A DNA stretch of 64,000 bases from Phialocephala subalpina (GCA_900073065.1 FJOG01000002.1:3202160-3266159); one strand, 5' to 3'. Shown: positions 9,774-21,453, numbered from the stretch's first letter. Numbers and translations are program-made. Notes: generated by a model from the sequence alone, not told the origin.

Positions 9774-11098
9774 ATGTTTCAACGACCATCGCTCAGCCTC
9801 CTACGGCTGCTCAGATCTTCTCAAACCCGAAGGACAAGCACGACGAATCGCTACGCTCACAATGGTGCAAGTTCCAAAACCTTGAAAAGGGCTCCAGCAG
9901 CATACTATCGAGGTGGAACATCACGTGCAATCATGCTCAAGAATGAGGACCTTCCTCCAGATCGCAAGGACTGGGCTCCTATATTCTTGGGAGCGATTGG
10001 CTCTCCAGACCCGTATGTATACTCACTTATACTCCAAAATGTTCTGTTGTTGACTTTTGAGTAGCAATGGCCGTCAATTAGATGGCATGGGAGGAGGGAT
10101 ATCAAGTCTTTCCAAAATATGCGTGATTGGGAAATGTGCTGAACCTGGATTGGCCGATGTGGATTATACTTTCGTTGCAGTAAGGCTCTCAACATAATGT
10201 ACACTTGTACATCATCTAACATTTTAAGATTGGAGTTAAAGACGCAGAAGTTGACTACTCCTCAAACTGCGGAAACATGACAAGTGCTGTCGGACCATTT
10301 GCAATCGACTCAGGACTCGTCCCCCCACCCACAGACGGCAATGCAACAGTCCGAATCCGCAACACCAATACCAACAAGATCATCCATTCCACCTTCCCCG
10401 TTGTGGACGGCGAAGCACAAGCCCACGGAGACTTCGCTATTGATGGCGTATCGGGAACGGCTTCTAGGGTCCAACTTGCATTCATCAATCCAGCTGGTAG
10501 TCGGACTAGCAAACTCTTACCTACAGGAAATGCTGTTGATACGATTGATGGTGTGAAAGCCAGTTTGGTTGATTGTGGAAATCCATGCTGTTTCGTCTCA
10601 GCAGATGAGTTAGCAATCGATGGGACGATCCTCCCAGATGCCATTGAGAAACATCCTGGCCTCCTCGAAAGACTTGACTCGATCCGCAGACAGGCATCAG
10701 TCCTAATGGGACTCAGTCAAGACACCGCTTCAGCGACTGGCTCAGTACCGAAAATCGCCATGGTTTCAAAACCAAGCACACATCAGATTCTCTCAGGAGA
10801 GACAATGGACAAAGAAGAAGTTGATCTAGTGGTGAGAGCTATTTCTGTGGGACAGCCACATAGAGCTGTGCCAATTACGGTAGCGATGGCTATTGCTGCT
10901 GCTGCGAAAGTTGAGGGGTCGGTCGTGAATTTATTGAAGGAGAAAGGGAAGAGTGCTGATGGGAAAGGGTTTACGTTGGGGCATTCTAGTGGGAAGATTG
11001 TTGTAGGTGCGAATTTTGAGGGAGATGGCTCGTTGAAAGATTGTACTGTGCATAGGACGGCGAGGAGGTTGATGGATGGGACGGTGTATTGGAAATAA
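9774..11098 (+). CDS. PrpF-family isomerase/tautomerase (DUF453), mitochondrial type
   Basis: Three exons (9774-10012, 10065-10179, 10229-11098) give 407 aa. The first ~30 residues (MFQRPSLSLLRLLRSSQTRR...) look like a mitochondrial presequence. The mature part begins with APAAYYRGGTSRAIML, the standard PrpF opening. DGMGGGISSLSKICVIGK, SSNCGNMTSAVGPFAI with the first catalytic-site cysteine, and VDCGNPCCFV with the second follow. The C-terminal GRT-like half ends in a HSSGKI block. PrpF-fold enzymes move double bonds in small polyacids: aconitate isomerase, 2-methylaconitate isomerase and 4-oxalomesaconate tautomerase are known. Together with the aconitase paralogue and the RraA-like aldolase this supports a mitochondrial route for a tricarboxylate. 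Exact substrate unknown. Confidence 0.92.
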
Positions 11099-11507
11099 AG
11101 GGGGATAAAGTGAGCACAAGATGTTCAGATATAGATGGCAAAAGCGGAATTCAACAGTTATATTGTTTGAGGCCATTTGTTGTCCCTCAACAATTTAAAA
11201 ATGATTATATGAAGTAAGAACAGAACGTAAGAGAGAGCTTCGGCTGCGAGCTGGCTTCCTCGGTGAGAATAGGGGCTAGATCACGTTCTCTTCAGGGGTT
11301 CAACTCACTAGCGAACGCCATTATTCACGGCCGCCACGGGCAAATCAGCACCTCTCCTCCCTATCAACTCACCTCACCTTATCGCAACAGTGACGTCCCC
11401 ACTCTCAAGAAATCCTTGCTCTCCCCAGAGAATCAATAAACAGCGCCAATTGCCCGATATGTCTCTCCCCCCAAAAGCAAACACCCATCTCCTGCTTCCA
11501 ACCGACC
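11099..11507. other. Intergenic, no gene seen
   Basis: 409 bp between the PrpF-like gene and a Zn2Cys6 gene in the same orientation. It probably contains the terminator of the first and the promoter of the second. I see no conserved element in it. Confidence 0.5.
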
Positions 11508-13692
11508 ATGGATGAGAATCCGCGACCCTCGAAACGCGCTCGGAAGTCTTGCGAACGCTGCAGAACCAGGAAGCAGAAATGTCACGGATTCCCTGTCTGC
11601 GCCAATTGCGCGAATGCGAAGGAGCAGTGTATTCAACCTCCGAACGCAATTGAGGAGTATAATAGGTGAGCACGCGACATGATGGTGTTGGCAGATGCTG
11701 ATTGAAGGTAGTGGACCGAACCAAGCTCTTTTGGAACGGATCTCTTTCCTTGAAGCACAGCTTGCTGCTTACGCGAACGCGCCTTTACCTGAGAAATCAG
11801 ATCCTGCGACGTATGAGAAGAATGCCGTATCGCCGACGAGCTCAGAGGAGGAGAGGAGGAGCAATATTGCGGACATTGTGGGCTTCTTGAGTCTTGGAGG
11901 AGAGGCGGCATATGTTGGGTCTTCATCTGGATTCTCGTTAGCGACAAACCTTGGACAAATGGTACAAGCTACGGTCTGGAATAAGGCGATAGCGGCGACT
12001 GTGAACCAAAATCAGCCGAAACAAATCAGTATTGCAGACTTGAAGAGAAATTCTGCGAGTCCGCCGAATGATTCCATGGGCGGTCGGATTCTGGATGCAT
12101 ATTTCACGAGGCTACACCTGCGATACCCCTTCTTGGATAGGTCGGACATTTTGGAAAGACACGCCAATCGATTCGTGCAGAACAATTCGAGCCCGAAGGA
12201 CCAGTATGGGACCTTCAAGATATACATGATATACGCAATTGGGGCGACTATGCTGAAATTGACCGAGCAATACGATTATACCCCTCCAGAGAACTTCTTC
12301 ATGACCGCGCTTCAGTATATATCTGCTGCCAGAGAATCCCACTCCGTCCACAACATCGAGGCTATGACATTGTTGGTCCTCTACAATCTGCGATCCCCGT
12401 CAAACTCTGGAATCTGGTACATGATTGGCCTTGCGATGAGGACCTGTGTTGATCTGGGACTTCATCGAGAAGCACATTATGGGAATGTTCCTCCGTACGA
12501 GGGACAATTAAGGAGGCGATTGTTCTGGACTGTCTACTTCCTCGAGCGAGTGATTGCTGTCTCGGTTGGAAGACCATACAGCATTGCGGATCGAGACATT
12601 GATGCATCTCTACCTCTGGAAATTGACGACACGGTTCGAGACGATAGTCTCATTGCACGCACTCTTGTTGTCTCGCCTTCACCAACTTTTCAAGCTTCTC
12701 GGCCTTCCTCGAATATCACTCTTGGCATTCAGTGTATCCGTCTGAAGCGACTTGAATCCCATATCCAGGGCACGATATACCGAGTCGACAGACCAATTGC
12801 GAGCTTGGTCTCGAAGATCAGTCCTACGTTGAAGCTTCTCGAAGACTGGCACCGAGCATTACCACCTTCAACGCCTTATGAGTCGGACTATCTGAATATG
12901 CACTATTACAAGGCTGTTCGACTTCTGCTCCAACCATTCCTCATGATACTCCCACCTACTGACCAACGGGTGGCTCTCTGCCTTCATGCGTCTGGGCAGA
13001 TCTGTCAAATCTTCAAGCGCTTGCACCAACGAGACTCTTACGGGCATTCCTTCATCGCCCTTCACTCGACTTTTATCGCGGGAGTAACCATGTGCTACTG
13101 CCTCTTCCTCTCGCCAACTCTCTGGACCTTCACCGTCTCAAACGACTTACGAGCCTGCTCATCCGCACTCTTCGTCATGGCCGAACGTACTCCCGTCGTC
13201 AAGAAGTACCGCGACGCGCTCGAAAACGTGATTGGTGCGACGATGGAATTCCTCGCTCGGGCTCCAACACAGGCTCCAGCTCCGGAACAGACATCACCAA
13301 CCCAAACACACGCATCAGTGAGCCAGACCCCTCAACAATCATCTCGAGATTTACCCGGTACCATCCCATCCTTCTCCCCAGGCTTCACCAGCGCGGCGCA
13401 AGAATCATACGTTCGCGGCTCCCCGAAAGCTGCCGCCGCGCCTACGCCCAGTGGCAGCGGGGATGTCAACGGCAGCATCTATGCACCGACGTTTCAAGAG
13501 GACAATGATGTGTTTGGTTATATGCCGCAGACGCAGACTACTAGTCCGGTTGGTGAAGGGCGGTGGGAGGGACGTCATGGAGAGTTGGGACAGATGGATG
13601 CTGAATGGATGCTGAGTCTTTGTGAGGGCGATGGGTTCAGTTTGCAGATGTTGAACGAGATGATGAGGTTTGAGCCGAGTTTGGGCGCTTGA
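11508..13692 (+). CDS. Zn2Cys6 transcription factor with fungal_trans domain
   Basis: Two exons (11508-11665, 11712-13692) give 712 aa. The zinc cluster is complete near the N-terminus: KRARKSCERCRTRKQKCHGFPVC then ANCANAKEQC. A short coiled coil follows after the intron (ALLERISFLEAQLAAY). The fungal_trans domain spans roughly residues 140-480, with YMIGLAMRTCVDLGLHREA and RRRLFWTVYFLERVIAVSVGRPYSIADRDID. The tail is rich in P, S, T and Q. The only splice acceptor that keeps the frame is at 11711; nearer AGs give immediate stops. It stands between the PrpF-like gene and a RutA-like monooxygenase, so it could control either module. Confidence 0.93.
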
Positions 13693-14323
13693 CCAGACAG
13701 AGGAGGTAGTTGGAAGAAACCGACATTCTCGGCTTGCCGTATTCTGAAGTGGACTTGGTCATTACTCCTTGTGTTCTCGCTATTGTCCGTTCTCGAGTAG
13801 CGAGATCTTCCAAGTGTGGCTCACTGAACCAATCTCGGACAATTGGAGGGGCAACTTTCCTTACCTCACAATTAGCGAGCAAAGGAGGAGAAGTGGCTAT
13901 TACACGAAATATAAGAGAACCTCCCAAATTTGATGTCCCAAAGTAGTTCACACATCGTATGGAAGTGCACATCCGACATAGTTTTACCGAGTCAGGGGCT
14001 ATTCACGTGCAATCCCCCCTATTGGCGGTGTCGCGTTATCTTACCGATCCATCCCACTTTCACTTGCCGACACCACAAAGTTTCCAATCCAGTTCCCTGG
14101 ATATCACAAGCTTCTTGCCGCCGGCCAAGATCCCGAAGATGAGGCTCTCGTTTCAATGCACCTCTTATCTTCGCGGAACTCCGTTTACCCCTCCTTTATC
14201 GCAGCTTATGGTCAGCTTCGTCTCAAAGCTGCGTTTCCTTTCTGTAGAGTCGCGTCTTCCTTTCTTCTCTTCACGCGTAATTGTCGGTCCTCATTTATCA
14301 CATCCCCTTCCTCAAATATCGAA
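13693..14323. other. Intergenic upstream of the RutA-like gene
   Basis: About 630 bp without a supported gene. It contains one CATCCG at 13970-13975 and pyrimidine-rich stretches before the next start, as usual in fungal promoters. Confidence 0.45.
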
Positions 14324-15848
14324 ATGAAGAGATCCCATCAAGAATTTTCGAACGGTGCTGATCCTACCTCCTCCGCACCTAAAGCTCTGAAGCACGCAGC
14401 CAACATGGAAATCGGCGTCTTCATCCCAATTGGCAACAATGGGTAAGCATCCCCCTCAATTCCATCCTCCACTCAATTCCATCCTCCACTCAATTCCATC
14501 CTCCACTCAATTCCATCCTCCACTCAATTCCATCCTCCACTCAATTCCATCCTCCACTCAATTCCATCCTCCACTCAATTCCATCCTCCACTCAATTCCA
14601 TCCTCCACTCAATTCCATCCTCCACTCAATTCCCTCAATCTTCAATTCTCAGCCCTCAATTCCCTCACTGACATCCCTGAAGATGGCTCATCTCAACCAC
14701 CTCCCCCCAATACAAGCCTAGCTTCGAACTCAACAAACAAATCGTCCTCAAAGCTGAAAAATACAATTTCGACTTCGCCCTGTCTATGATAAAGCTCCGT
14801 GGCTTCGGTGGGAAGACCGAGTTCTGGGACCATAATCTCGAATCTTTTACTTTGATGGCTGGATTGGCAGCTGTCACGTCTAAGATTAAATTATTTGCTA
14901 GTACGGCGATATTGACGTTGCCGCCGGCGTTGGTAGCCCGCATGGCCACCACAATCGATTCAATCGCCCCCGGGCGCTTCGGCATAAACATTGTAACAGG
15001 TTGGCAGGAAGCAGAATATAGTCAGATGAGCATATGTAAGTGTTGCGGGGAAATTCCCGAGACAGCTTTACCGAGCAATTGCTGACTGCACCGCTACCCA
15101 GGGCCTGGGAGCGCCTATTTTGGATATCGATATGATTACGCCACCGAATATGTCACCGTCATGAAAGAATTGTGGAAAGATGGGGTGTCAAATTTCAAAG
15201 GAAAGCATTTCACGATGAATGATTGTAAGATGGAGCCAAGGCCAGCTCATGATATCAAGATTGTCGCAGCCGGACAATCTGGCAAAGGACTAGAATTTGC
15301 AAGCAAGCTCGCGGATTTCAACTTCGCGATGGGGTCGGGGATTAATACGTGAGTTACGATACATGGGCCACTTGGATTTGGGGAGATGCTGACGTGAGGA
15401 TTGCAGACCAACGGCCATTGCGCCAGGAAATGAGAGACTTATTGAAGCCAGCAAGACCGCAGGCAGGGAATGTGGTTCTTACGTCCTTTTCATGATCATC
15501 GCCGAAGAGACAGACGAAGAAGCTGAAGCAAAATGGCAATTATATAAAGATGGCGCAGATGTCGATGCTCTTGCTTGGATGGCAGACCAAGGATCCAAAG
15601 ACACGAAGGCAGATGCCCACGCGACTGTGAAGTCGATCAATCTTCCCGAGGGTGCGATAAACTTCAATCAAGGAACGCTGATTGGAAGTTTCGCGAAGGT
15701 TGCGAAGATGTTAGATGAGATTGCGGAAATGCCCGGGACGAAGGGGATTATGTTGACGTTTGATGATTTTTTGATCGGGATGGATAAGTTTGGGGAGAGG
15801 ATTCAGCCGCTGATGAAGTGTAGGTCGAAGGTTAATGGGGTTGCGTAG
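14324..15848 (+). CDS. RutA-like flavin-dependent (luciferase-family) monooxygenase
   Basis: Four exons (14324-14442, 14683-15035, 15102-15348, 15407-15848) give 386 aa. The frame closes exactly, and the protein reads like bacterial RutA almost throughout: [113 protein letters not shown] and FGERIQPLM. RutA uses FMNH2 and O2 to open the uracil ring. A second ATG at 14405 matches the bacterial start and would give 359 aa; the first adds 27 residues. The first intron (14443-14682) is unusually long because of a minisatellite. Presence of this enzyme in an intron-containing fungal gene suggests an old acquisition from bacteria. Pyrimidine as substrate is inferred from family only. Confidence 0.92.
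14455..14633. repeat. 17-bp minisatellite in intron 1 of the RutA-like gene
   Basis: Unit CTCAATTCCATCCTCCA, ten perfect head-to-tail copies (14455-14624) plus a 9-bp partial copy. Degenerate CTCAATTC pieces continue to about 14665. The unit is pyrimidine-rich on the coding strand, fitting an expanded polypyrimidine part of an intron. The array is fully inside the intron, whose donor is at 14443 and acceptor at 14682. Confidence 0.97.
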
Positions 15849-16308
15849 TTGTTCGTATTTGAAATGAAGAAAGGTTCAATACCTGAATGCCCAACCGACA
15901 GCGGCTAGCTAGTCAGGAGCAGGAAGGTTGGTCCCGCCCCTCCATCCCGAGATCCTAGGCCTTGTGAAAATCCTCAACCTTGGTTCAGAATACTGGTAGC
16001 AAACCAGATTGGATCTTGAAGAGTGGAATCATCCCATTGGCCAACAACCTCTGCATCTTCCATCGGGCGGTGTTTCCAGGTGCCTTCATGGCAGGCTGGA
16101 CGTGGGTGGGGAAGAGTAGAAGCTACGCAAAGATACAAATCAACGAGGTCAAGAGTCGAGGCTCCTAAATCGCACTCATTTCAAATTACATGAACCTAAT
16201 GAAACTCCTGACTCCTATGAAAGCATTCCCTTCGTCATCAATAGAGCAGTATTCCGATCCAAATCATAAAGTCGTTAAAAAAGGATCCATGCATCCCCAC
16301 CCACCTCA
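15849..16308. other. Intergenic, no gene seen
   Basis: 460 bp between the RutA-like gene and the convergent SAT4 relic. No coding signal or repeat recognised. Confidence 0.45.
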
Positions 16309-17400
16309 TCACTGCTTTCCTACCCCTTGCACACCAATATCTTCCACATTTACTCCTCCATTCTCACTCCTTCCCGTCGTACTTGGACTCACACCCCTCT
16401 CCTCCATCTCAATCGAGGTCCCCTGCAAGTTCCTCTCACTCTCATTATTACCCTGAATGGTAATCGTTCTCGCGCTATCAGTGACCTTGCTCTCATCCTC
16501 AAGCCTCGTCATGTTGTTCGTCCCTGAACTTATATTCATGTTCATGATCTTCGAGTTCCTAAATCCTGAACTAAATCTCATGCCCCAAGTTTGGGGATGG
16601 GAAGAAGTTCGTTTCGAAGGAGATGACGAAGAAACGTTGGTAGAGAGGAGTTTGGGGAAGATCTTGAGGAGAGGGGTCGGATGCACATGAGGCAGCTGCA
16701 AATGGCCGCGACGTACGTTTCGATGTCCGACCAAAGGACGATCTCGATGCTGTTCCAAGTTCCGTCGAGAGTAAGTGCATAATCCCAGACATATCGAAGT
16801 CGGATCATGCTAGTGACACAAGCACTGATCTCGTTAGCACGGCAGCCCAGAGGCAAAGTGGGCACCCAAGGGCTTCACTTACAAAGAACCCAAAGCGAAT
16901 ATAAAGCACAACGCAACCCTCTTCCTCAACCCCAAATTCAGCCTCCTCAACTCACTAATCGGCAAAACCATAATCACTAAGTCCTCAAAGATACTGAAGA
17001 ACGCCCCCGCCTTCATAGCAGCATTGATATTCATACATTTCCTCCCAATATACAAGTTCCAAAAGGACTCGACTGGGAGGCATTGGAAGATGACGGCGAA
17101 AGTGAAGGCAATAAGATGGCAAAGTTGGAATATGATGGCGGCTTTGACGATGAGATGGAAGCGAGGGGTGGGGAAGATATGGGTGTAGAGAAGGATGGAG
17201 AATTTGGAGAGGGATTGGATGATGCAATAGAAGATTGAGGCGATGTCGTAGTACTGTGGGTGTTAGGTGGGCGGGATGAAAGGGAGGGTTTTGGATGCAT
17301 ACGATGTTGAGTTTGGTGATGTTTTAGATTGGGACGTTCCAGATGTGCCCTCCGAATCCCAAGTACGCAGCTATGGTGCGTCAGCAAAGTGCTCGAATAT
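16309..17400 (-). pseudogene. Broken SAT4-type rhodopsin-fold membrane protein
   Basis: On the minus strand, pieces of an integral membrane protein of the fungal SAT4/rhodopsin family can be followed. The order is YLGFGGHIWNV, an intron ending near 17255, YYDIASIFYCIIQSLSKFSILLY, HLIAFTFAVIFQCLPVESFWN and FFSIFEDLVIMVLPI. After a second intron (donor near 16880) come ACVTSMIRLRYVWDYA and WSDIETYVAAICSCLM, then PLLKIFPKLLS and a Ser/Thr-rich tail ending at 16309. Two lesions are visible. An in-frame TAA lies at 17324-17326, just after HIWNVPI. The frame of the last helix and that of the tail do not agree near 16675-16690, and no intron repairs this. The 5' end is not resolved. Sequencing error remains possible for the frame change. 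Confidence 0.65.
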
Positions 17401-19076
17401 TCTCATACATTCTGGTGGAACACGTACTGTGTATTGTAATTGCTGTGTTTGGAACCATGAATATCTGAATAAATGGTCAGTACATATAAAAGAGGGGTGG
17501 AGACTGACACGCACCAAGGATTTGCACTAAGCGCGCGATAACCAGGAGGGTCCGAGCCCTCAGTGATAGTTGCTTCAATCCAAACCACGATTGCTGTTTA
17601 ATTGTGTTTTCTTTTTTCCGTTGAGGAAGTTCCACTTTGCTTTCTTTTTGGCGTTGGGGCCCCGCGTTGATCCTTGTCATCCGCTTCGGCTTCGGAGCGT
17701 GGTTCCTTTTTGCTTCTTTGGACATCATTAGTGAGTTTAGACCGCGACGGCAAATAATCTCATTGATCTTTGCCTTCCGATGCACAGTCCTGAGTACCAA
17801 TTGTAATAAAACTTGCGAATGAGAATGAAAAGCCGAGGAGAAATTGAATTGGGCTCGATAACAAACTGTGACGGCCTCTTTTCTAAGCGAGAAGGATGCT
17901 GCGGAAACTTGCAAGTTCTAAAGGAAGACGATAGTAGTATTGGACGGCGAGTACGCTGCTTCGTCAATGCTGAGTATAATTGGCACCCTCAAAACAATTG
18001 TAAGCTGTGCTCAAATTGGAAGGAGAAGGCTGAAGGCACTGCTAGATCAGGTGCGGACCACAGTCCACACCACCAAGCCGCACTCAGCCTCGCTTTCCAA
18101 AACAGCTTCCCTCAAAAATGTGACTTTGGGATCATTTTGATATAATAGAAGCTAATAAGTAGTTGTGCTATGAGAGAACTCACGCAACATCAGTCATAAT
18201 CGAACGACAAACACGTGCCGGTTTTTGCGAGACTTACCGCGAAATCTGTCCAGTATTCCCTTCAACATTCAAGATGCTTCAATATGAATTCGTAGCAGGA
18301 ATATTCGGGACATTTGGTTGTGGATGGCGATGTCGTGGGGTGCAGGAGGAGGAGGAGGACGTCGTGTCGCGGGATGAAGAACGCGAGAAACGGCACTAAA
18401 TCGAATCTAGATTAGTGCTGGTCTTCTAAACACGTTCAAGCTGAACTCTTCCTCTTCATCCTCAACATTAGATTTCTGATGTCGACTCGATGTATTTCAG
18501 AGTCTCTCAAAACGTCATCTCTATCAACATGCTACCTTCGCAGCTAGTTTGCTAACCTTTGAGGTACTCTTTTCGGCCTTGTCTTCCCTGCTCACCAATA
18601 TGTCGTCCCCAATAAGAGGCATTCTCGCCTGTTCTAGCCAGCATACCATGAAATATCAATTGCTAAAATCTCTGACCCGAGATCCAGGGAACTGAATCAA
18701 CAGGACGTGAAGTTATCTGGAAGTTCAGAATATACGGTCACGTGCCCTGTCCCAATATCACTCTCTCCAGTCTTTGATTGGTACAGAGTTGCTAGTAAGC
18801 GGCGAGAGTATCTTCGTCAGTTTGGTCACTCGTCCATTGTTTTTGAGTCTATCAGAAGAAAAGGAGTCTCGATCATTTTTGCGTAAAATAACATCCATTG
18901 CGGTGTCCAAGTGCGGGGAAAGTGGGCCTCATTACAACACACACACAGCGAGATCGGAACCATTCTTCCTGTTGCAATTATGTTGAGATTTTTCGCTTTC
19001 GTCCTTAGTAGACCATTATCTATTATTTCGAGTTCTTGCTTTCAAGAGTTCTCGTCGCGAGTAAAGCATCGACACG
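17401..19076. other. 1.7-kb interval without a supported gene
   Basis: Only short, unrelated reading frames. Part of 17401-17700 may hold undetected 5' exons of the SAT4 relic. The last few hundred bases should contain the promoter of the MFS gene. No TATA box or repeat stood out. Confidence 0.4.
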
Positions 19077-20905
19077 ATGGACAAAGAGCTCTATCCCGAC
19101 ATCGAGCGTAAGACAGGAGGCTCCGAGGAAGAGAACGTTGAAGACGGGAAGGACGTTTGTCTTCACGTCCAATGTGTAGGCAGCAGAGTTAACGTTTAAT
19201 AGGTCATTGTGAATCCACCAAACTCTACGCCAGAACGTACACCAGAAGAGAAAGCCCTCGTCTGGAAGCAAGATCTTCGAATCGTGCCTCTTTGCGCTGC
19301 TATCTATCTCCTTTGTTACCTTGACCGCTCAAACATCGGCAATGCCAAGACCTTGAATTCTTCAACTCACAATGACCTCCTTTCTACGACGCACATGACC
19401 AATTACCAATACATGTAAGGAACATCTGCACCGAAGAAGCTCATACTGATTAGATCAAGCATCGCTCTCATGGTGTTCCTGGTAGCCTACGCCGTCTTTG
19501 AAGTCCCATCAAATTATTTGCTCAAGAAGCTCAGCCCAAGTAAATGGATTGCTTTCCTCATGTTCTCTTGGGGCGCAGTAACGATGGGTCTCGGCGGAAC
19601 TCAAAACTTCGCCGGAGTGACGGCAGTACGATTCATCCTAGGCATGTTCGAAGCTGGCCTCTTTCCGGGACTTGTATACTATTTGACGTTCTGGTATCGA
19701 ACAGACGAGCGGTCAATTAGAGTCGCCTTCATTCTTGCTTCAGCTACCTTGGCGGGTGCCTTCGGCGGAGCAATAGCCTACGGCGTCGGTCATATGAACC
19801 AAGTTTCCGGTCTCTCCGCGTGGCGTTGGCTATTCATCCTTGAAGGAATCCCGTCCTGCATCTCCTCGGTTTTTGTCTTCTTCCTTCTTCCGGACTATCC
19901 CGAGACTGTGAAGTGGCTAGATGAGGACGAAAAGTCACTCGCTATCCATCGTCTGAAGTTTGAAGCTTCTCATGGCCATGATGAAAGTCTCACGTGGGCT
20001 CAGGCAAAGGACACTTTGACCGACTGGCGATTGTATGCTCACTATGCTGTTTACTTTGGGATCTCGACGCCGTTCTCGAGTTTATCTTTGTTCACGCCGA
20101 GTATTACTGCTGGTCTCGGTTACAAGGACCTACTGGCTCAACTTATGACTGTCCCACCATATGCAGTGGCTTGTGAGTTCGCTTTGTTGGTCGGCGAGAA
20201 GCTGTATTGACTTTAATACAGATGTTGTTACACTGTTGGTTTCATTCTCAGCAGACCACTTTAATGCGTGAGTGCCCATTCTGCCAATCCCACCCCTGGA
20301 AGTAAGCTCATTTCTCTTCAGTCGCGGTCTTCACTCAGCGGCGATGGCCACAGTCGGTGCAGCGGGCTTCGTAGCCTCCGCTACCCTTCCTGCACATGCA
20401 TACCACGTAAGTCTCATCCTATCTCTCAATTACATCACATTAATCTCCACCTGGAGTCTCGATATGGTTGCCTTATTGTCGCCGCCTCTGGTGCATTCTC
20501 CTGGTAAGTCCACTCCGCCCCACCCGCCTCACTCACCTCGAAGTCTGAGTTCTGTCCCAACTTTTTCTTCGTCATATCACACCCCCCCCCCGGCGGTTCT
20601 AACGCACAATCAGCATCCCACCCCTACTCGGCTGGCTCTCGTCCAACCTTCATACAACCGGCGCCGTGGGCCTTGCTATCGCCATCAATATTTCGGTCGG
20701 CGCACCAGGTCAAATCGCCGGAGTCTGGATCTACAAAGCCGATGAAGCCACCAAAGGGTACCCAACTGGCCACTGGACGAATGCCGGCTTACTGTTCTTT
20801 GTTGCGGTTGGGTGTGTGGGGTTGAGGATATATTATGGATTGTTAAATCGGAGTATTTTGAGAGGTGGGGTGGATGGCGGGGTGAAGAGGTTATTTCGGT
20901 ATTAG
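19077..20905 (+). CDS. MFS permease, Dal5-like anion:cation symporter family
   Basis: Seven exons (19077-19154, 19203-19414, 19454-20172, 20222-20267, 20322-20406, 20457-20503, 20614-20905) close to 492 aa. Family blocks are clear: EKALVWKQDLRIVP, LCYLDRSNIGNAK, VPSNYLLKKLSPSKWIA, a GMFEAGLFPGLVYYLTFWY stretch, RWLFILEGIPS and FLLPDYPE in the N-terminal half. Three short exons encode the middle of the C-terminal half, and the end (GHWTNAGLLFFVAVG) is typical of allantoate, nicotinate and vitamin permeases. About 12 membrane helices are expected at the plasma membrane. The 39-bp second intron is short but its removal keeps the frame. A RutA-like enzyme lies ~3 kb upstream, so uptake of a nitrogenous acid is a reasonable guess, not shown. 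Confidence 0.93.
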
Positions 20906-21303
20906 GTGAGCTTGTTTGCTTGGGACGCTGTAGGAGGAGGTTGATTGAAGAGAGACGAGGGATTGTGGGGTAGTGGAGTCACGCCATCATGTCCCACAAA
21001 TCCTCCTTTGGAAGTAAGCAGGTAGCCCCAGTGGAGTCACGCTCTCGTTTCACACTCTTCCCAGGCGACTTCAATTTACTCCTGCACGACTTCCAGATAT
21101 TTCTCATTTCTTTTATTGCGATCTAATCGTCTCTATCTAAACTCAAAACCGATCACACCTTCGCATCCTTCGACTTCTCCGGCCAACTTGTCCTCCTCTT
21201 CGCCCTAACATAAAAATTCAATAGCCCAATCAACTGAAAAGCCAGATTATACTCCATCGGATCCTGTCCCACCTTTTTAAACCTATACCTAAAAACCAAT
21301 ATA

Positions 21304-21357
21304 AGTCAAACCCCCTAGAAGTGGGCCCCCCCCCCTGTTCTGGGCCACCTCGCTTAA
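21304..21357 (+). repeat. Left terminal inverted repeat of the transposon
   Basis: Starts AGTCAAACCCCCTAG and ends CACCTCGCTTAA. It pairs with 23091-23144 on the other strand, with an A/T difference at position 6 and one G/C difference at the edge of the C run. Confidence 0.95.
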
Positions 21358-21453
21358 CACACCGCCACTACCCCACCACCCACTTTAACCTCGAATATTT
21401 TTATTATTCCTTAATAAAACTCTTCCAAATTTTGCAAGTTATTAGAGCCGGTG

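Noticed and set aside
9432..9782. 116-codon minus-strand frame before the PrpF-like gene
   Set aside because: No domain, no splice partners, and it overlaps the PrpF promoter.
14430..14789. 119-codon frame with repeating HPPLNSI peptide
   Set aside because: Translation of the 17-bp intron minisatellite. Because 17 is not divisible by three, all frames give repeats; splice signals place it in an intron.
17477..17914. 145-codon minus-strand frame
   Set aside because: Highly basic without domain. Might contain upstream exons of the SAT4 relic, but I could not connect it by splice sites.
20272..20745. 157-codon frame over the MFS gene
   Set aside because: Runs through three introns and short exons of the permease in the wrong frame.
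20972..21044. Direct repeat AGTGGAGTCACGC near 20972 and 21032
   Set aside because: Only two short copies; not related to the transposon ends and could be chance.
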